Notes: a model not told the origin generated them from the letters alone. A stretch of DNA of 64,000 nt from Rhodococcus sp. OK302 (GCF_002245895.1 NZ_NPJZ01000001.1:5015501-5079500); one strand, 5' to 3'. Shown: positions 30,981 to 41,926, numbered from the stretch's first letter. A program made the numbers and translations.

Positions 30981-31694
30981 TCACCGACCACCCACACCCG
31001 GATTCGGGATCACAGGCAACTCATTCGCTCGAACTACCGCAGCCCGACGAACTGCCTTGAGTGACAAGTAAAAGTTGTTGTGCGCGTTGGCATCCAAGTT
31101 CAGAGGCACATCCAATGTGGTGATGAGCTTGTGCTCCAACACCCACGGTTCAGGATGCTCGACCCACGACACCAACGCGTTCTCATCCATCCACTCGGAC
31201 AGCACCTTCTCCCCCGTCACGAACGTCCGACGATTGCCAGAACCAACCCGACGCAGCTCGATCCCCAGTTGGTTAGACAGCAGACACCCGAGCGTCTTGC
31301 GGAGCGTCGATCCTTCCGCGTTCCCTGAATAGTGAGTGCGGATGCGTTTGCGGATGTTCTGAGTACTAGGAGGTTTGCCGTTGGTAGGCGGTGCCGATGG
31401 GCTGATCCCCGTGTACAGCAAGGTCAACCCGTCCTTCTTAGCGCAACCCGACGTGTCGATGTCAGCGGGCAACTCTCGGAACCACCAGCCGTAGACACCA
31501 GGGGAAGCCGGCACGGGGCAGGGTCGCACTAGAACTTCGGCACGAGCGAGGGGCAGCGCTGCTAAGTAGATGGCGCTTTCATCCTGAGCAGTTTCGGCAG
31601 TTGAGATCGCATCCATAGCGAGGATCGTCGCATAGGGGTCAGACAGATAAGGGCGGTCGGTGCCAAATAACCATGATCTCCGCTCTGGGTTCAA
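30981..31694 (-). CDS. GIY-YIG nuclease-like protein
   Basis: A 237-residue protein. The core pattern GVYGWWF followed by LLYTGIS matches the GIY and YIG strands, and IRKRIRTHYSGNAEGSTLRKTLG gives the following Arg-containing helix; the catalytic Glu may lie in the later EHPEPWVLEHKL segment. Enzymes of this fold cut DNA, yet many stand-alone bacterial members have no known target. The listed start is TTG at 31694; an in-frame ATG at 31616 is an equally likely start and gives 211 residues. It is isolated and divergent from the alcohol dehydrogenase. Lower similarity to named families suggests an accessory or horizontally moved gene. Confidence 0.68.
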   Translation of the reverse strand: MNPERRSWLFGTDRPYLSDPYATILAMDAISTAETAQDESAIYLAALPLARAEVLVRPCPVPASPGVYGWWFRELPADIDTSGCAKKDGLTLLYTGISPSAPPTNGKPPSTQNIRKRIRTHYSGNAEGSTLRKTLGCLLSNQLGIELRRVGSGNRRTFVTGEKVLSEWMDENALVSWVEHPEPWVLEHKLITTLDVPLNLDANAHNNFYLSLKAVRRAAVVRANELPVIPNPGVGGR

Positions 31695-31703
31695 ACATCG
31701 TGA

Positions 31704-31731
31704 ATCCCACCTATCAGGCCATTCGTGGGAT
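31704..31731. repeat. Inverted repeat in divergent promoter region
   Basis: ATCCCAC (31704-31710) and GTGGGAT (31725-31731) are exact 7-bp arms separated by 14 bases. It lies in the 201-base gap between the divergent GIY-YIG and alcohol dehydrogenase genes and may be an operator. Evidence is the symmetry only. Confidence 0.35.
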
Positions 31732-31895
31732 CACATTGACACCTTGTTTCGCGAGTAATTTCGCGTGGGGCAGCACACGGGGCACGCTGGCAAGTCAGGT
31801 GAATTGTCACCCCTTCCCCATCCCGCCGCAGCGAGGCACGATTGAAGGAGCGGCCCTACGGCTGGACCCGCAACGATCGACGATCGGAGGCAACT

Positions 31896-32933
31896 GTGAC
31901 CGACATGCCTACCCGTCCCCGAACTCCTGCGTCGATGACTGCGTGGCAGGTCAACGAGCCTGGTCCCGTCAGAACACATCCTCTGATCAAGGCCGACCAG
32001 TCAATACCCGTCCCCCATGCCGGACAACTGCTGGTTCGAGTCCTCGCCTGCGGAGTGTGCCGCACTGATCTGCATGTGGCCGAAGGTGACCTCCCAGTAC
32101 ACCGCGTCAATGTGGTCCCCGGACACGAAATTGTCGGACTGGTCGAGAAGGTCGGAGACGCAGTCGAAGATTTCGTCCCGGGTGATCGCGTCGGAATTCC
32201 GTGGCTGCACTACACGTGCGGGCGATGCGAGTTCTGCCTTCGCGACCGTGAGAACTTGTGCCCCAACTCCACGTACACGGGCTGGGATGTCGATGGCGGG
32301 TATGCCGAATATGCTTTGGCGACAGCAGAATTCGCACTCAAGTTACCCACCGGATATTCCGACGCAGAATTGGCGCCGCTCCTCTGCGCCGGCATCATCG
32401 GGTTTCGTGCACTTCAGCGAGCTGATGTCCCTGCGGGTGGCCGATTAGGAATCTACGGCTTCGGCGGGAGCGCCCACCTCGCGGCGCAGGTAGCGATGGC
32501 ACGCGACGCAGAAGTCCATGTCATGACGCGCAGTGAATCGGCTCGCGCATTGGCCACCGAGTTGGGCGCCACGTCGGTGCAGGATGCGTATGACCCTCCA
32601 CCGGCAAAGCTCGACTCGGCCATTCTGTTCGCTCCCGTCGGCGACCTCGTTCCACCGGCAATGGAAGCTTTGAATCGAGGTGGAATCCTGTCGATCGCCG
32701 GAATCCATCTCTCGGATACTCCGAGCCTGAACTATCAGAAACACCTGTTCTACGAACGCGAAATACGTTCGGTCACAGCGAATACGCGGGGCGACGCTCG
32801 GGAGTTCCTCGAGTTTGCCGGCGAGCACCACCTCGACGTCACCACCACCGAATATCCGCTTGCCGAAGCCAATTCGGCCTTGGTCGATCTGGCCGAGGAC
32901 CGAGTCACCGGCGCTGCAGTCTTGATTCCCTGA
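31896..32933 (+). CDS. Zinc-dependent alcohol dehydrogenase (MDR family)
   Basis: A 345-residue medium-chain dehydrogenase. The catalytic-zinc ligands are in CGVCRTDLH and PGHEIVG, the structural-zinc cysteines in [15 protein letters not shown], and the Rossmann motif is [13 protein letters not shown] (Gly-rich, family variant). It would oxidise alcohols or reduce aldehydes with NAD(P). The GTG at 31896 has GGAGG five bases away and is a better start than the ATG 54 bases upstream. It lies 29 bases before a universal stress protein in the same direction, as in some DosR-regulon loci, so induction under low oxygen is plausible. Confidence 0.9.
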   Translation: MTDMPTRPRTPASMTAWQVNEPGPVRTHPLIKADQSIPVPHAGQLLVRVLACGVCRTDLHVAEGDLPVHRVNVVPGHEIVGLVEKVGDAVEDFVPGDRVGIPWLHYTCGRCEFCLRDRENLCPNSTYTGWDVDGGYAEYALATAEFALKLPTGYSDAELAPLLCAGIIGFRALQRADVPAGGRLGIYGFGGSAHLAAQVAMARDAEVHVMTRSESARALATELGATSVQDAYDPPPAKLDSAILFAPVGDLVPPAMEALNRGGILSIAGIHLSDTPSLNYQKHLFYEREIRSVTANTRGDAREFLEFAGEHHLDVTTTEYPLAEANSALVDLAEDRVTGAAVLIP

Positions 32934-32962
32934 GCGCGACAACTTCAATTCGGGAGGACGAA

Positions 32963-33862
32963 ATGAACGCACCAATTGTCGTCGGAGTTGATGGATCCGA
33001 GCGCGCGTTGGACGCGGTTCGGTGGGCGGCACGTGAGGCACTGCTCCGCAACCTGCCACTGCACCTGGTTGCTGTGGTGCACACCGAATCGAATACCTTC
33101 GGAAACGCCTTTACCCTTGGCACACCAAAGTTTCCGGATCAGAGAAACGAAGGAAGGGAACGACTTTCCGGTGCGCACTCGGTTGCTGCAGAGGTTAACG
33201 ACGACCGTCTGACCGTTACCGACCACTTGGCCCGCGGGCACCCGGTCGAAGCACTCCTGGAGCAGTCGACGGACGCCGCGATGCTGGTCGTAGGATCGCG
33301 TGGCCAGGGCCGCTGGGCCGACGGCGTGCTCGGCTCCGTCAGCACCGCGACCGCGATGCACGCACGTTGCCCGGTAGCCGTCATCCGCGGAATCTCGGCG
33401 CCCGGTGACCCACCACTCGACGGCCCCGTAGTGGTCGGCGTCGACGGCACGGAGAACAGCGAGCCCGCCATCGCCGAGGCCTTCGAGACGGCCTTTCTGC
33501 ACGGAGTTGATGTTGTTGCGGTTCATGCTTGGGACGATTCACATCATTCAACAGCTTTCCGCTCCGCTCCAGACGGATCCGCCCTCGAATTGCCGGCCAT
33601 CGAGACTGCCGAACTGGTGGTACTCGCCGAAAGGCTTGCCGGATGGAAGCAAAAGTATCCGGACGTCACGGTTCAGCGAGTTGTCGTGCGCGACAGTCCA
33701 GCACACCAACTCATCGCCGAATCGAAGGCTGCACAACTGGTGGTCGTCGGCCGACGAGGGCGCGGCGGTTTCACCTCGATGCTCCTCGGCTCCACAAGCC
33801 GGAACCTTCTACATCGAGCGGAGTGCCCGCTGTTGATCGTCTCTCAGATCACGAAGCGATAG
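32963..33862 (+). CDS. Tandem-domain universal stress protein
   Basis: A 299-residue double UspA protein with PIVVGVDGSERA and PVVVGVDGTENS at the domain starts and glycine loops GSRGQGRWADGVLGS and GRRGRGGFTSMLLGS. An excellent GGGAGG ribosome site precedes the ATG. It follows an alcohol dehydrogenase by 29 bases, so both likely share a transcript. The stop lies inside the convergent kdpE gene (19 bases overlap). It is a close paralogue of the stress protein at 21733, most evident in the second domain. Confidence 0.93.
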   Translation: MNAPIVVGVDGSERALDAVRWAAREALLRNLPLHLVAVVHTESNTFGNAFTLGTPKFPDQRNEGRERLSGAHSVAAEVNDDRLTVTDHLARGHPVEALLEQSTDAAMLVVGSRGQGRWADGVLGSVSTATAMHARCPVAVIRGISAPGDPPLDGPVVVGVDGTENSEPAIAEAFETAFLHGVDVVAVHAWDDSHHSTAFRSAPDGSALELPAIETAELVVLAERLAGWKQKYPDVTVQRVVVRDSPAHQLIAESKAAQLVVVGRRGRGGFTSMLLGSTSRNLLHRAECPLLIVSQITKR

Positions 33863-34524
33863 CCCATCCCGGCCTCGGTGATCAGGTGTTTGGGATGTGC
33901 CGGGTCGTCTTCGAGTTTGCGCCTCAGTTGAGCCAGGTACACACGTAGGTAGTGGGTTTCGGTGTCGTAGGCCGGACCCCACACCTCGCGCAGTAGTTCC
34001 TTCTGCCCCACCAGTTTTCCGCGATTGCGGACCAGCATTTCGAGCATTCCCCACTCCGTGGGTGTCAGGTGGACTTGTTCGCCTCCGCGACTGACCGTCT
34101 TGGCTGCCAAATCCACAGTAAAGGACGCAGTCTCTACCGACGGCTCCGATGTATCGGTCGCGGATGTCCCCCGCCGGGCCGCCGCCCGTACGCGAGCCAG
34201 AAACTCGTCCATCCCGAAAGGCTTGGTCACGTAGTCGTCGGCACCCGCGTCGAGTGCCTCGACCTTGTCGGCCGAGTCGGTTCGCGCCGACAATACGATG
34301 ACCGGCGCCGTGCACCAGCCGCGCAGTCCGGCAAGCACTTCGGTGCCGTCCATATCGGGAAGCCCGAGATCGAGTACCACGACGTCCGGTGGACGTTCCG
34401 CGGCAGCTCGCAATGCGCCGGCACCCGTCGACGCCGTCACTACGTCGTATCCCCGCACCGACAAATTGATGCGTAGTGCCCGCAAGATCTGCGGTTCGTC
34501 GTCAACTACCAGTATTCGGCTCAT
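33844..34524 (-). CDS. kdpE: KdpE response regulator
   Basis: A 226-residue OmpR/PhoB-type regulator. The receiver has acidic residues at Asp8-Asp9, phospho-acceptor Asp52 (VVLDLGLPDMDG) and Lys in YVTKPFGM. The winged-helix domain includes HLTPTEWGMLEMLVRN, the transactivation loop WGPAYDTETHYLRVYLAQLRRKLE and GMGYRF, as in KdpE. It activates kdp transcription when K+ is low. It overlaps kdpD by four bases and reads convergently into the universal stress protein. If kdpD is truly broken, another kinase or phosphate donor must feed KdpE. Confidence 0.94.
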   Translation of the reverse strand: MSRILVVDDEPQILRALRINLSVRGYDVVTASTGAGALRAAAERPPDVVVLDLGLPDMDGTEVLAGLRGWCTAPVIVLSARTDSADKVEALDAGADDYVTKPFGMDEFLARVRAAARRGTSATDTSEPSVETASFTVDLAAKTVSRGGEQVHLTPTEWGMLEMLVRNRGKLVGQKELLREVWGPAYDTETHYLRVYLAQLRRKLEDDPAHPKHLITEAGMGYRFVI

Positions 34525-37045
34525 GACTCGCTTCCATTCGTACCTGCCGCGGCCAATTCCACGATCATCGTCAACCCGCCACCCGGAGTATCGGTGGCAC
34601 TGACCGTTCCGCCCATCGCGTCGACGAACCCCCGGACTACTGACAGTCCGAGCCCGACGCCACCGGTGTTGTCGCGGTCCCCCATCCGTTGGAACGGCTG
34701 GAACATTGCTTCGGCTTCGCCTCGCGGCACCCCCGGACCGGTGTCGGCAATGCTGATCACGGCCTGATTACCGATCCGTGCAGCGCCCACCCGTACCGGT
34801 GTGCCTCCCCCGTAACGCAGAGCGTTGTCCACGATGTTTGCAATCACTCGCTCGAGCAGGCCTTGATCGGCTTGCACGGCAACGGTTCCGACATCCACGA
34901 TGACGCTCCGAGCCCGGGAATCGGATCGTCCGCCGATACCGAGTCCGAGGAGCGCCCGGTGCACAACTTCTTCCAGATACACCGGCCGCAAGGTCGGCTT
35001 CACCACTCCGGCAGCCAATCTCGACGAATCGAGGAGGTTACCCACCAATGCGGTGAGCTGGTCGGCGGACTCTTCGATGGTTGCCAACAGTTCCGCAGTG
35101 TCTTCCGGTGAGAATTCGATGTCGTCGCTGCGCAGGCTGGATACCGCGGCCTTGACGCCGGCGAGCGGTGTCCGAAGGTCATGGCTCACAGCCGAAAGCA
35201 GTGCTCGGCGCAGTTGATCAGCCTCCGTCAGGGCAGCTGCCTTGCTCGCTTCGACGGTCAACTGTTCCTGACGAATCATGCCCGCCGCCTGATGCGCCAC
35301 GACGGCTAGGACGCGGCGGTCACGGGCACTCAACTCGGGACCGGAAAGTAGCAGCAAGTACTCGCCGTCGTTGACCTCACACACCGTGTCGGCTTCCGAC
35401 TCCGTCGTCGGCGGCTCAGTTCCCACGGCCTCGACGACGCCATCGTCGAGATGAACAACGGAAACCCCTCGCTGCCGATAGATTTCGCGTGCCTTCTCCA
35501 GCAGCGTCGACAAATCAGCACCGCGCAGCACCGAACCCGCGAACAGTGCAAGAAGTTCGGCTTCCTCGGACGCCCGCTTCGCCTCCCGGGCCCGTTTGGC
35601 TGCAGCATCGACCAGAACTGCCACTGCCACAGCAACTATCAGCAGCACCACCGTGGTGATGAAGTTGTCGGGCTCGGCGATCGTGAAACTGTATTTCGGG
35701 TCGGTGAAGAAGTAGTTGAGCAATAGGCCGGAGATCAGTGCAGAAAGGATGGCCGGCCCGACGCCGCCGAGTAGTGCGACCAGAACGACCACGACAAAGA
35801 ACAACGCATTCTCGCCGTTCACCCCGGAGAACCGGTCTACCAAGCCCATAAGGGCCGCTGCGACCGTCGGAACCACCACTGCTGCAATCCACGACAACAC
35901 GCGACGCTCCGAGCGTCCCAGAACCGAGATCCGGCGCCGGGCAGTCGCCTCCTCGTGGGTGACCATGTGAACGTCGATGCCGCCGGACTGCTGAACGACG
36001 GCAGCGCCGATGCCCTCGTCGAGAATGCGGGCCAAGCGCGAGCGCCGCGATGTACCCAGGACCAGTTGGGTGGCGTTCTCCTCGCGAGCGAACTCGAGAA
36101 GCGTCGACGGCACGTCGTCGCCCACCACCGTGTGAAGTGTGGCGCCCACGCCGTTTGCCAGCGCTCGCACCTTCCCCATCTCCGGCGCCGAGACACCGGT
36201 GAGGCCGTCGCCGCGAACAACGTGGACCACCATCAGTTCCGCACTGGATTTCGAGGCAATTCGGGATGCGCGTCGTACGAGGGTTTCCGACTCCGGTCCC
36301 CCGGTCACTGCGACGACGACGCGTTCCCGCGCTTCCCAGGTATCGGTGATCTTGTTCTCGGCGCGATATTTCGCGAGTGCCGCGTCCACCTGATCCGCGA
36401 CCCACAGGAGTGCGAGTTCACGTAGTGCCGTGAGGTTTCCGCGACGGAAGTAATTTCCGAGAGCCGCGTCGACACGTTCGGGTGAATACACGTTGCCGTG
36501 AGAGAGTCTGCGCCGCAGCGCTTCCGGAGTGATGTCGACGAGCTCTACCTGAGCGGCACTGCGCACGACGTCATCGGGAACGGTCTCTTGCTGCACCACA
36601 CCGGTGATATGTGCGACGACGTCGTTGAGACTTTCGAGGTGTTGCACATTGACCGTCGACAGGACGTCGATTCCGGCGTCGAGCAGTTCCTGCACGTCCT
36701 GCCACCGCTTGTGGTTCTTGCTCCCCGGGTGTTGGTGTGCGCCAACTCATCGACCAATACCAACGACGGACGTCGCGCCAGGACAGCTTCGACGTCGAGT
36801 TCCGGCATCCGAGTCCCGCGATATTCCACCAACTTGGGCGCGATGATCTCCAGATCACCGATTTGCGCCGCTGTGCGGGCGCGGCCGTGTGTTTCCACAA
36901 CGGCCGCAACCACGTCACAACCACGATCCCGACGACGATGAGCCTCGCCGAGCATCGCGAAGGTCTTTCCGACGCCGGGTGCAGCGCCGAGGTAGATGCG
37001 CAGCTCACCTCGCTTGCGCTTACCGACCTTCTCAGAAGAACTCAC
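34521..37045 (-). pseudogene. kdpD: KdpD sensor kinase with a one-base frameshift
   Basis: Two overlapping frames together make KdpD. The first (GTG 37045) encodes the N-terminal KdpD domain with Walker A GAAPGVGKT and LVDELAHTNT. After that the family continues in another frame: HKRWQDVQELLDAGIDV, a UspA-like domain, four transmembrane helices, then the kinase with His in SAVSHDLRTPL and N/G boxes. The break is at the GGG run at 36727-36729, where one more G (C on the coding strand) would restore TNTPGSKNHKRW. With that base the gene is 842 codons exactly. As it stands, translation ends at 36545 after 166 residues. Either a real mutation or a homopolymer sequencing error. Confidence 0.85.
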
Positions 37046-37052
37046 GTGACAA

Positions 37053-37703
37053 TCATCCACCAGTAGACGGCGTGGCACACGCAGGTGCCGTTAATCCGAG
37101 CGCCAAATTCAGTTCGAGAACGTTGACGCGTTCCATACCCAGGAACCCCAGTTGGCGTCCGTCGGTGTGCTCCGCAACCAATGCTTTCACCTGGCCCTCG
37201 GACATCCCGTTGTTTGCAGCAACCCGGGGAACCTGCAGCAGCGCATATTCCGGGCTGATGTGCGGATCTATGCCCGACCCTGAACCTGTGACCGCGTCAA
37301 CGGGAACCGACGCCGGGTCGACGCCTTCGCGGGCTGCAATAGCGGCTCGACGCTCGATGATGAAGCCGGCCAGGATCTCGCTGCTGGGCCCCTGATTGGA
37401 CGGCAGCGCGGCGGCGGGATCGCCGGTGGCAAAAGGATCCTCGTCGGATACCGAGCCCACAACCCGGTTGTGGAAGAACGGATCCTGCTGACCTTCGGCA
37501 ACCTGCGGATCAACACCCACCCAGGCGCTTCCCACAACACAACCCGACGCATCGGTGACTGGAGAACCTTCAGCCGATCCGGAACTGATTCGGCCCACTC
37601 CCCACACCGCGGCGGGATAAATCACGCCGAGAATCACAGTGAGAGCGAGCAAGACGAGTAGTCCCGCCCACGCCTGCTTGGCAAAACCGATAGTGAAACG
37701 CAT
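37053..37703 (-). CDS. kdpC: KdpC, potassium-transporting ATPase subunit C
   Basis: A 216-residue protein with one N-terminal transmembrane helix (about 10-33), followed by the characteristic DPFFHNRV, DPQVAEGQ and IDPHISPEYALLQVPRVA segments of KdpC. It stabilises the KdpFABC complex at the membrane and helps ATP binding. The ATG at 37703 has GGTGAG upstream; a TTG 15 bases earlier is in frame but overlaps kdpB and is less likely. The first codon lies seven bases after the kdpB stop. kdpD starts eight bases past its stop codon. Confidence 0.93.
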   Translation of the reverse strand: MRFTIGFAKQAWAGLLVLLALTVILGVIYPAAVWGVGRISSGSAEGSPVTDASGCVVGSAWVGVDPQVAEGQQDPFFHNRVVGSVSDEDPFATGDPAAALPSNQGPSSEILAGFIIERRAAIAAREGVDPASVPVDAVTGSGSGIDPHISPEYALLQVPRVAANNGMSEGQVKALVAEHTDGRQLGFLGMERVNVLELNLALGLTAPACATPSTGG

Positions 37704-37710
37704 GTCTATC

Positions 37711-39807
37711 TCACCCAATTCCGGGAATCAAACGAACAACAAGATCGATCAGCCAGATGCCGATGAACGGCGTGATCACACCACCGAGCCCGTAGACGAG
37801 CAGGTTGCGTCCGAGCAGCTTCGACGCCGTCGTCGGACGGTACCGAACGCCCTTGAGAGACAGCGGGATCAGCGCGATGATCACCAGCGCGTTGAAGATC
37901 ACGGCGGAGACGATCGCCGACTCGGGCGTCGCCAGACGCATGATGTTCAACGCATCCAACTGCGGGTAAATGCCACTGAACAGTGCCGGCAGGATCGCAA
38001 AATACTTCGCGAGGTCGTTTGCCAGCGAGAACGTGGTCAGAGCGCCACGAGTGATCAGCAACTGCTTGCCAATTTCGACGATCTCGATCAGCTTGGTCGG
38101 GTCGGAATCGAGATCGACCATGTTGCCGGCTTCTTTTGCCGCCGACGTACCCGTGTTCATCGCGACGCCGACATCCGATTGTGCCAGTGCCGGAGCGTCA
38201 TTGGTGCCGTCGCCGGTCATTGCGACCAGCCGGCCGCCTTCCTGCTCCTTGCGGATCAGCGCAAGCTTGTCCTCGGGAGTTGCCTCCGCCATGAAGTCGT
38301 CGACACCCGCTTGGTCGGCAATAGCCTTGGCAGTCATGGGATTGTCGCCGGTGATCATGATGGTGCGAATTCCCATGGCGCGCAGTTCTGCAAACCGCTC
38401 GGCCATCCCGGGCTTGACGACGTCCGACAGTGCGATGACGCCCAGAACCGAAGCTCTGCCACCTTCGTTGACCGCCACGACAAGCGGCGTTCCGCCGGCC
38501 TGCGCAATCTCGCTCACCGTATCGGTGACTGCAACTTCAGCCTTGCCACCGCCGAGAGTCACCCAATTCAATACTGCGTCGGATGCACCCTTACGAATTT
38601 CACGGCCCGGAAGGTCAAGTCCACTCATACGGGTCTGCGCGGTGAAGGGAACAAATTGTGCATTCTCCTCGCCGGAGGTGGGCTCGCTGGCCAGACCGAA
38701 CTGCTCACCGCACAATTCGACGATGCTGCGACCTTCGGGGGTTCCGTCGGCCAGGCTCGACAACCGTGCTGCGGCAGCAAGATCGGCGGCTGAGACACCC
38801 GGAGCGGGGTGAAGTGCCGTCGCCCGGCGATTTCCGAACGTGATGGTGCCGGTCTTGTCCATCAACAGTGTGTCGATGTCGCCGGCAGCCTCCACCGCGC
38901 GGCCGGACATCGCCAGCACGTTGCGCTGCACCAGTCGGTCCATGCCCGCGATACCGATCGCGGAGAGGAGTGCACCGATCGTGGTCGGAATGAGGCAGAC
39001 CAGAAGTGCGATCAGCTTGACCGGATCCTGCTCGTGTCCGGCGTACAGACCCATCGGACCGATGGCCACGACGGCCAGCAGGAAGATCAGGGTCAACGAC
39101 GCGAGCAGAATGTTGAGCGCAATCTCGTTGGGTGTCTTCTGACGAGAAGCACCTTCAACCAGCGCGATCATCCGGTCGACAAACGACTGACCCGGTGCCG
39201 CAGTAATTTCCACGACAATGCGGTCGGAGAGAACCGTCGTACCGCCGGTGACGGCGCAACGGTCACCACCGGATTCCCGCACGACAGGCGCGGATTCACC
39301 GGTGATGGCGGACTCGTCCACCGACGCAATTCCTTCGACGACGTCGCCGTCGCCGGGGATGACCTCACCGGCCACCACGATCACGCGGTCACCGACCACC
39401 AGATCGGTACCGGATACCGATTCGATTGCGCCGCTCTGCGTGATTCGGTGGGCAGTGGTGTCCTGCTTCACCTTTCGCAGGCTGGCGGCCTGCGCTTTGC
39501 CACGTCCCTCGGCCACGGATTCGGCGAGGTTGGCAAAGATCACCGTGAACCAGAGCCACAGTGTGATCACCCAGGAGAACACCGACGGATCGGCGACGGC
39601 CATGAGCGTCGTGATGACGGAGCCGACGAACACCACGAACATCACGGGGTTACGCGCCAAATGCCGCGGGTCGAGCTTGCGTACTGCCCCAGGCAAGGCC
39701 GTAATCATCTGCCGAGGGTTGAAGGCGCCGGCCTTGACATGATGGCTCGAGCCTTCATTCTCGCCTTTGTCTGCCACTACAGGTTTCACTTCGGTGTGCA
39801 CACTCAT
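37711..39807 (-). CDS. kdpB: KdpB, potassium-transporting P-type ATPase subunit B
   Basis: A 698-residue P1A-type ATPase, the energy-coupling subunit of KdpFABC. Visible motifs are the regulatory/actuator TGES (169-172), the phosphorylated Asp317 in DKTGTIT (the Ile form is typical of KdpB), and [12 protein letters not shown] in the hinge. It drives high-affinity K+ uptake at the membrane with KdpA. The start codon overlaps the kdpA stop by four bases. Length and all signature motifs are normal. Confidence 0.96.
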   Translation of the reverse strand: MSVHTEVKPVVADKGENEGSSHHVKAGAFNPRQMITALPGAVRKLDPRHLARNPVMFVVFVGSVITTLMAVADPSVFSWVITLWLWFTVIFANLAESVAEGRGKAQAASLRKVKQDTTAHRITQSGAIESVSGTDLVVGDRVIVVAGEVIPGDGDVVEGIASVDESAITGESAPVVRESGGDRCAVTGGTTVLSDRIVVEITAAPGQSFVDRMIALVEGASRQKTPNEIALNILLASLTLIFLLAVVAIGPMGLYAGHEQDPVKLIALLVCLIPTTIGALLSAIGIAGMDRLVQRNVLAMSGRAVEAAGDIDTLLMDKTGTITFGNRRATALHPAPGVSAADLAAAARLSSLADGTPEGRSIVELCGEQFGLASEPTSGEENAQFVPFTAQTRMSGLDLPGREIRKGASDAVLNWVTLGGGKAEVAVTDTVSEIAQAGGTPLVVAVNEGGRASVLGVIALSDVVKPGMAERFAELRAMGIRTIMITGDNPMTAKAIADQAGVDDFMAEATPEDKLALIRKEQEGGRLVAMTGDGTNDAPALAQSDVGVAMNTGTSAAKEAGNMVDLDSDPTKLIEIVEIGKQLLITRGALTTFSLANDLAKYFAILPALFSGIYPQLDALNIMRLATPESAIVSAVIFNALVIIALIPLSLKGVRYRPTTASKLLGRNLLVYGLGGVITPFIGIWLIDLVVRLIPGIG

Positions 39808-41489
39808 TGGAGAGCCTCCGCGATTGGGCCCAGTGCGAGGGCAGGGAAGAATGTCAGTGCGGCAACAAGAACGACGGTGCCGGTGAGAAGTCCGGTGAAC
39901 ATCGGTCCCGAGGTGGGCAGAGTGCCTGCCGTCGCGGCCACCTTCTTCTGCGACGCCAAGGCTCCGGCCAGAGCAAGCACGAAGATGATGGGCAGGAAGC
40001 GGCCCAGCAGCATGCAGATTCCGAGTGCAGACTGGAACCAGTCACTCGTGACGGTGAGGCCACCGAAGGCACTGCCGTTGTTGTTCGATGCCGACGCAAA
40101 GGCATAGAGCACTTCACTGAATCCGTGGATCGATCCCGGAGTCCCCGGGTCTCCCCCGTTGCCTTGGTATCCCAGCGTCGATCCGAGGATCACCGTGATG
40201 CCGGTGCCGATGAGGACCAGTGCCGGCATGACCAGTATCGACAGTGCGGCCAACGTAATTTCGCGTCGCCCGAGTTTCTTACCGAGGTACTCGGGGGTGC
40301 GGCCGACAAGGAGTCCACCGACAAACACTGCGATCAGTGCCATCACCAAGATGCCGTAGAGGCCGGTGCCGACGCCGCCGGGAGCGATCTCACCGAGCAG
40401 CATGTTCAGCAGAACCGCACCGCCACCGAGAGGCGACATGCTGTCGTGTGCTGAATTGACTGCGCCGGTAGATGTTCCGGTGGTTGCGACGGCAAACAGC
40501 GCAGACCCCGGAATGCCGAAGCGAACTTCCTTGCCTTCCATCATCGAACCGGCGGCAGTGGCGGCAACGCCACGAGCGCCTGACTCTGCGGCCAGCGTGA
40601 CTGCGAGCAGTCCGCTCCACAGAATTCCCATCACGGCGAGCAAGGTCAGACCTTGACGACGGTCCGCGACCATCGTTCCGAAAGTCCTTGTCAGGCAGAC
40701 GGGAATCAGCAGGATGGCCAGGATCTCGACGATATTGCTCAGTGGCGTCGGGTTCTCGAAGGGGTGCGCCGAGTTGGCGGCGAGGATTCCGCCACCGTTG
40801 GTGCCGAGTTCCTTGATCGCTTCCTGCGACGCAACCGGCGCCAGCGCGTTGGTGACGGAGTTGCCGTCGAGCCCGGTGGATGCAAATCCACTGTGGAAGG
40901 ACTGGATGACGCCCTGGCTCAACAGGATCAACGCAATCACGAAGGCGAACGGCAACAGGATGCGCAAGCACCCACGGGTGAGGTCAACCCAGAAATTTCC
41001 GATCTCACCTCCCCGGGATACCCGAATGAAGCCACGCACCAAGGCAATCGCCACGGCCATACCGACGGCTGCCGAGACAAAGTTCTGCACGGCCAAACCG
41101 ACGGGCTGAACAAAGTTGCTCATCGTCGTTTCGGGTGTGTACGACTGCCAGTTGGTATTGGCCACAAAGGAAATCGCGGTATTGAAGGCTACGGCGGGGC
41201 TGACCCCGGACAATCCGTCACTCAGGGGCAGCACACCCTGAATCCGCTGCAGGAAGTAGAGGAACAACGCACTTGCCAGCGAGAATCCCAACACACTGGC
41301 GGCGTATCCGTACCACGTCTGCTCGGCGCGCGAGTCGATCCTGCCGAGGCGGTAGATCACGCTCTCCACCCGCAGGTCACGAGTGGAGGTGTAGACGCGT
41401 GCCATGTAGTCGCCCACGGGGACGTAGGCGGCCGCCAGGACTACAAGCACAAAAGCAATCTGCAGGCCGGCTGCAAGAGCGGGCGACAT
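39804..41489 (-). CDS. kdpA: KdpA, potassium-binding and translocating subunit
   Basis: A 561-residue membrane protein with about ten transmembrane helices. It has the repeated selectivity-filter-like segments of Kdp[16 protein letters not shown], then [19 protein letters not shown], then [15 protein letters not shown] and [12 protein letters not shown]. It binds K+ and moves it inward in the KdpFABC complex. The gene overlaps kdpF (three bases shared around the stop) and kdpB (four bases), giving a tightly coupled operon. Family assignment is certain. Confidence 0.96.
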   Translation of the reverse strand: MSPALAAGLQIAFVLVVLAAAYVPVGDYMARVYTSTRDLRVESVIYRLGRIDSRAEQTWYGYAASVLGFSLASALFLYFLQRIQGVLPLSDGLSGVSPAVAFNTAISFVANTNWQSYTPETTMSNFVQPVGLAVQNFVSAAVGMAVAIALVRGFIRVSRGGEIGNFWVDLTRGCLRILLPFAFVIALILLSQGVIQSFHSGFASTGLDGNSVTNALAPVASQEAIKELGTNGGGILAANSAHPFENPTPLSNIVEILAILLIPVCLTRTFGTMVADRRQGLTLLAVMGILWSGLLAVTLAAESGARGVAATAAGSMMEGKEVRFGIPGSALFAVATTGTSTGAVNSAHDSMSPLGGGAVLLNMLLGEIAPGGVGTGLYGILVMALIAVFVGGLLVGRTPEYLGKKLGRREITLAALSILVMPALVLIGTGITVILGSTLGYQGNGGDPGTPGSIHGFSEVLYAFASASNNNGSAFGGLTVTSDWFQSALGICMLLGRFLPIIFVLALAGALASQKKVAATAGTLPTSGPMFTGLLTGTVVLVAALTFFPALALGPIAEALQ

Positions 41490-41587
41490 CAGAACCTCTC
41501 AGGATCTATGAGTGCAACAAGAAGATAGATGACCAGTGCCGCGGCGACGGCAATCAGCAGGGCGCTGACAACGCCGGCGACGGTCAT
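41489..41587 (-). CDS. kdpF: KdpF, small membrane subunit of the Kdp pump
   Basis: A 32-residue single-helix peptide (MTVAGVVSALL through YLLVALIDPERF). The C-terminal PERF after a hydrophobic helix is the standard KdpF ending. It stabilises the Kdp complex in the membrane. Its stop overlaps the kdpA start, and its ATG overlaps the stop of the small upstream gene (ATGA). Confidence 0.9.
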   Translation of the reverse strand: MTVAGVVSALLIAVAAALVIYLLVALIDPERF

Positions 41588-41676
41588 TTGGGAGCACTCG
41601 ACTGCAGGGCGCGCAGAACCAGCGCACACACGAGAAAACCACCGAGAATCAGAGCAACGTAGGCCAGATCGGCCAT
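41584..41676 (-). CDS. 30-residue membrane peptide at head of kdp operon
   Basis: A short open frame encodes MADLAYVALILGGFLVCALV followed by LRALQSSAPK: one transmembrane helix with a basic tail. It has an AGGGA ribosome site about six bases before the ATG, and its stop overlaps the kdpF ATG in an ATGA. Similar unnamed peptides stand before kdpF in other actinobacteria, as I recall. It may be an extra Kdp-associated peptide or a leader that couples translation; no function can be assigned. Confidence 0.72.
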   Translation of the reverse strand: MADLAYVALILGGFLVCALVLRALQSSAPK

Positions 41677-41834
41677 GAGCTTCCCTCTTCGACATCGAAA
41701 TCCGTGCTGCAGTACATCGCAGCCATGACGCACGGTCCTGGAAGACCCAGAAGACCGCGGGCGCTCCTCCAGCTTTGACCTCGAAAACCTGGCATTGACG
41801 CTCTCTGACGATCCGTTTACGCGGCGACCAGGCG

Positions 41835-41851
41835 TCTTGATGAGATCTTGA
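41835..41851. promoter_or_regulatory. Candidate KdpE site upstream of kdp operon
   Basis: TCTTGA occurs twice, 11 bases apart (41835 and 41846), in the promoter region of the minus-strand kdp operon, about 160 bases before its first gene. OmpR-family regulators such as KdpE bind direct repeats at one-helical-turn spacing. The assignment rests on spacing and position only. Confidence 0.35.
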
Positions 41852-41886
41852 CGCGAAAACGCTCATCCTCAATACTGAAATTCGTT

Positions 41887-41908
41887 ACTGTTCGTTCGAA
41901 CGAACAGT
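41887..41908. promoter_or_regulatory. Perfect 22-bp palindrome, likely TetR operator of the amidase operon
   Basis: ACTGTTCGTTC is followed directly by its exact reverse complement GAACGAACAGT, ending 18 bases before the amidase ATG. The second gene of the amidase operon encodes a TetR regulator, so this is its probable autoregulatory operator and could block ribosome or polymerase access. Confidence 0.8.
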
Positions 41909-41926
41909 CAACCGAAAGGGAATGCG

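Noticed and set aside
38809..40107. Long plus-strand open frame opposite kdpB/kdpA
   Set aside because: Antisense shadow of two certain genes with no recognisable motif.
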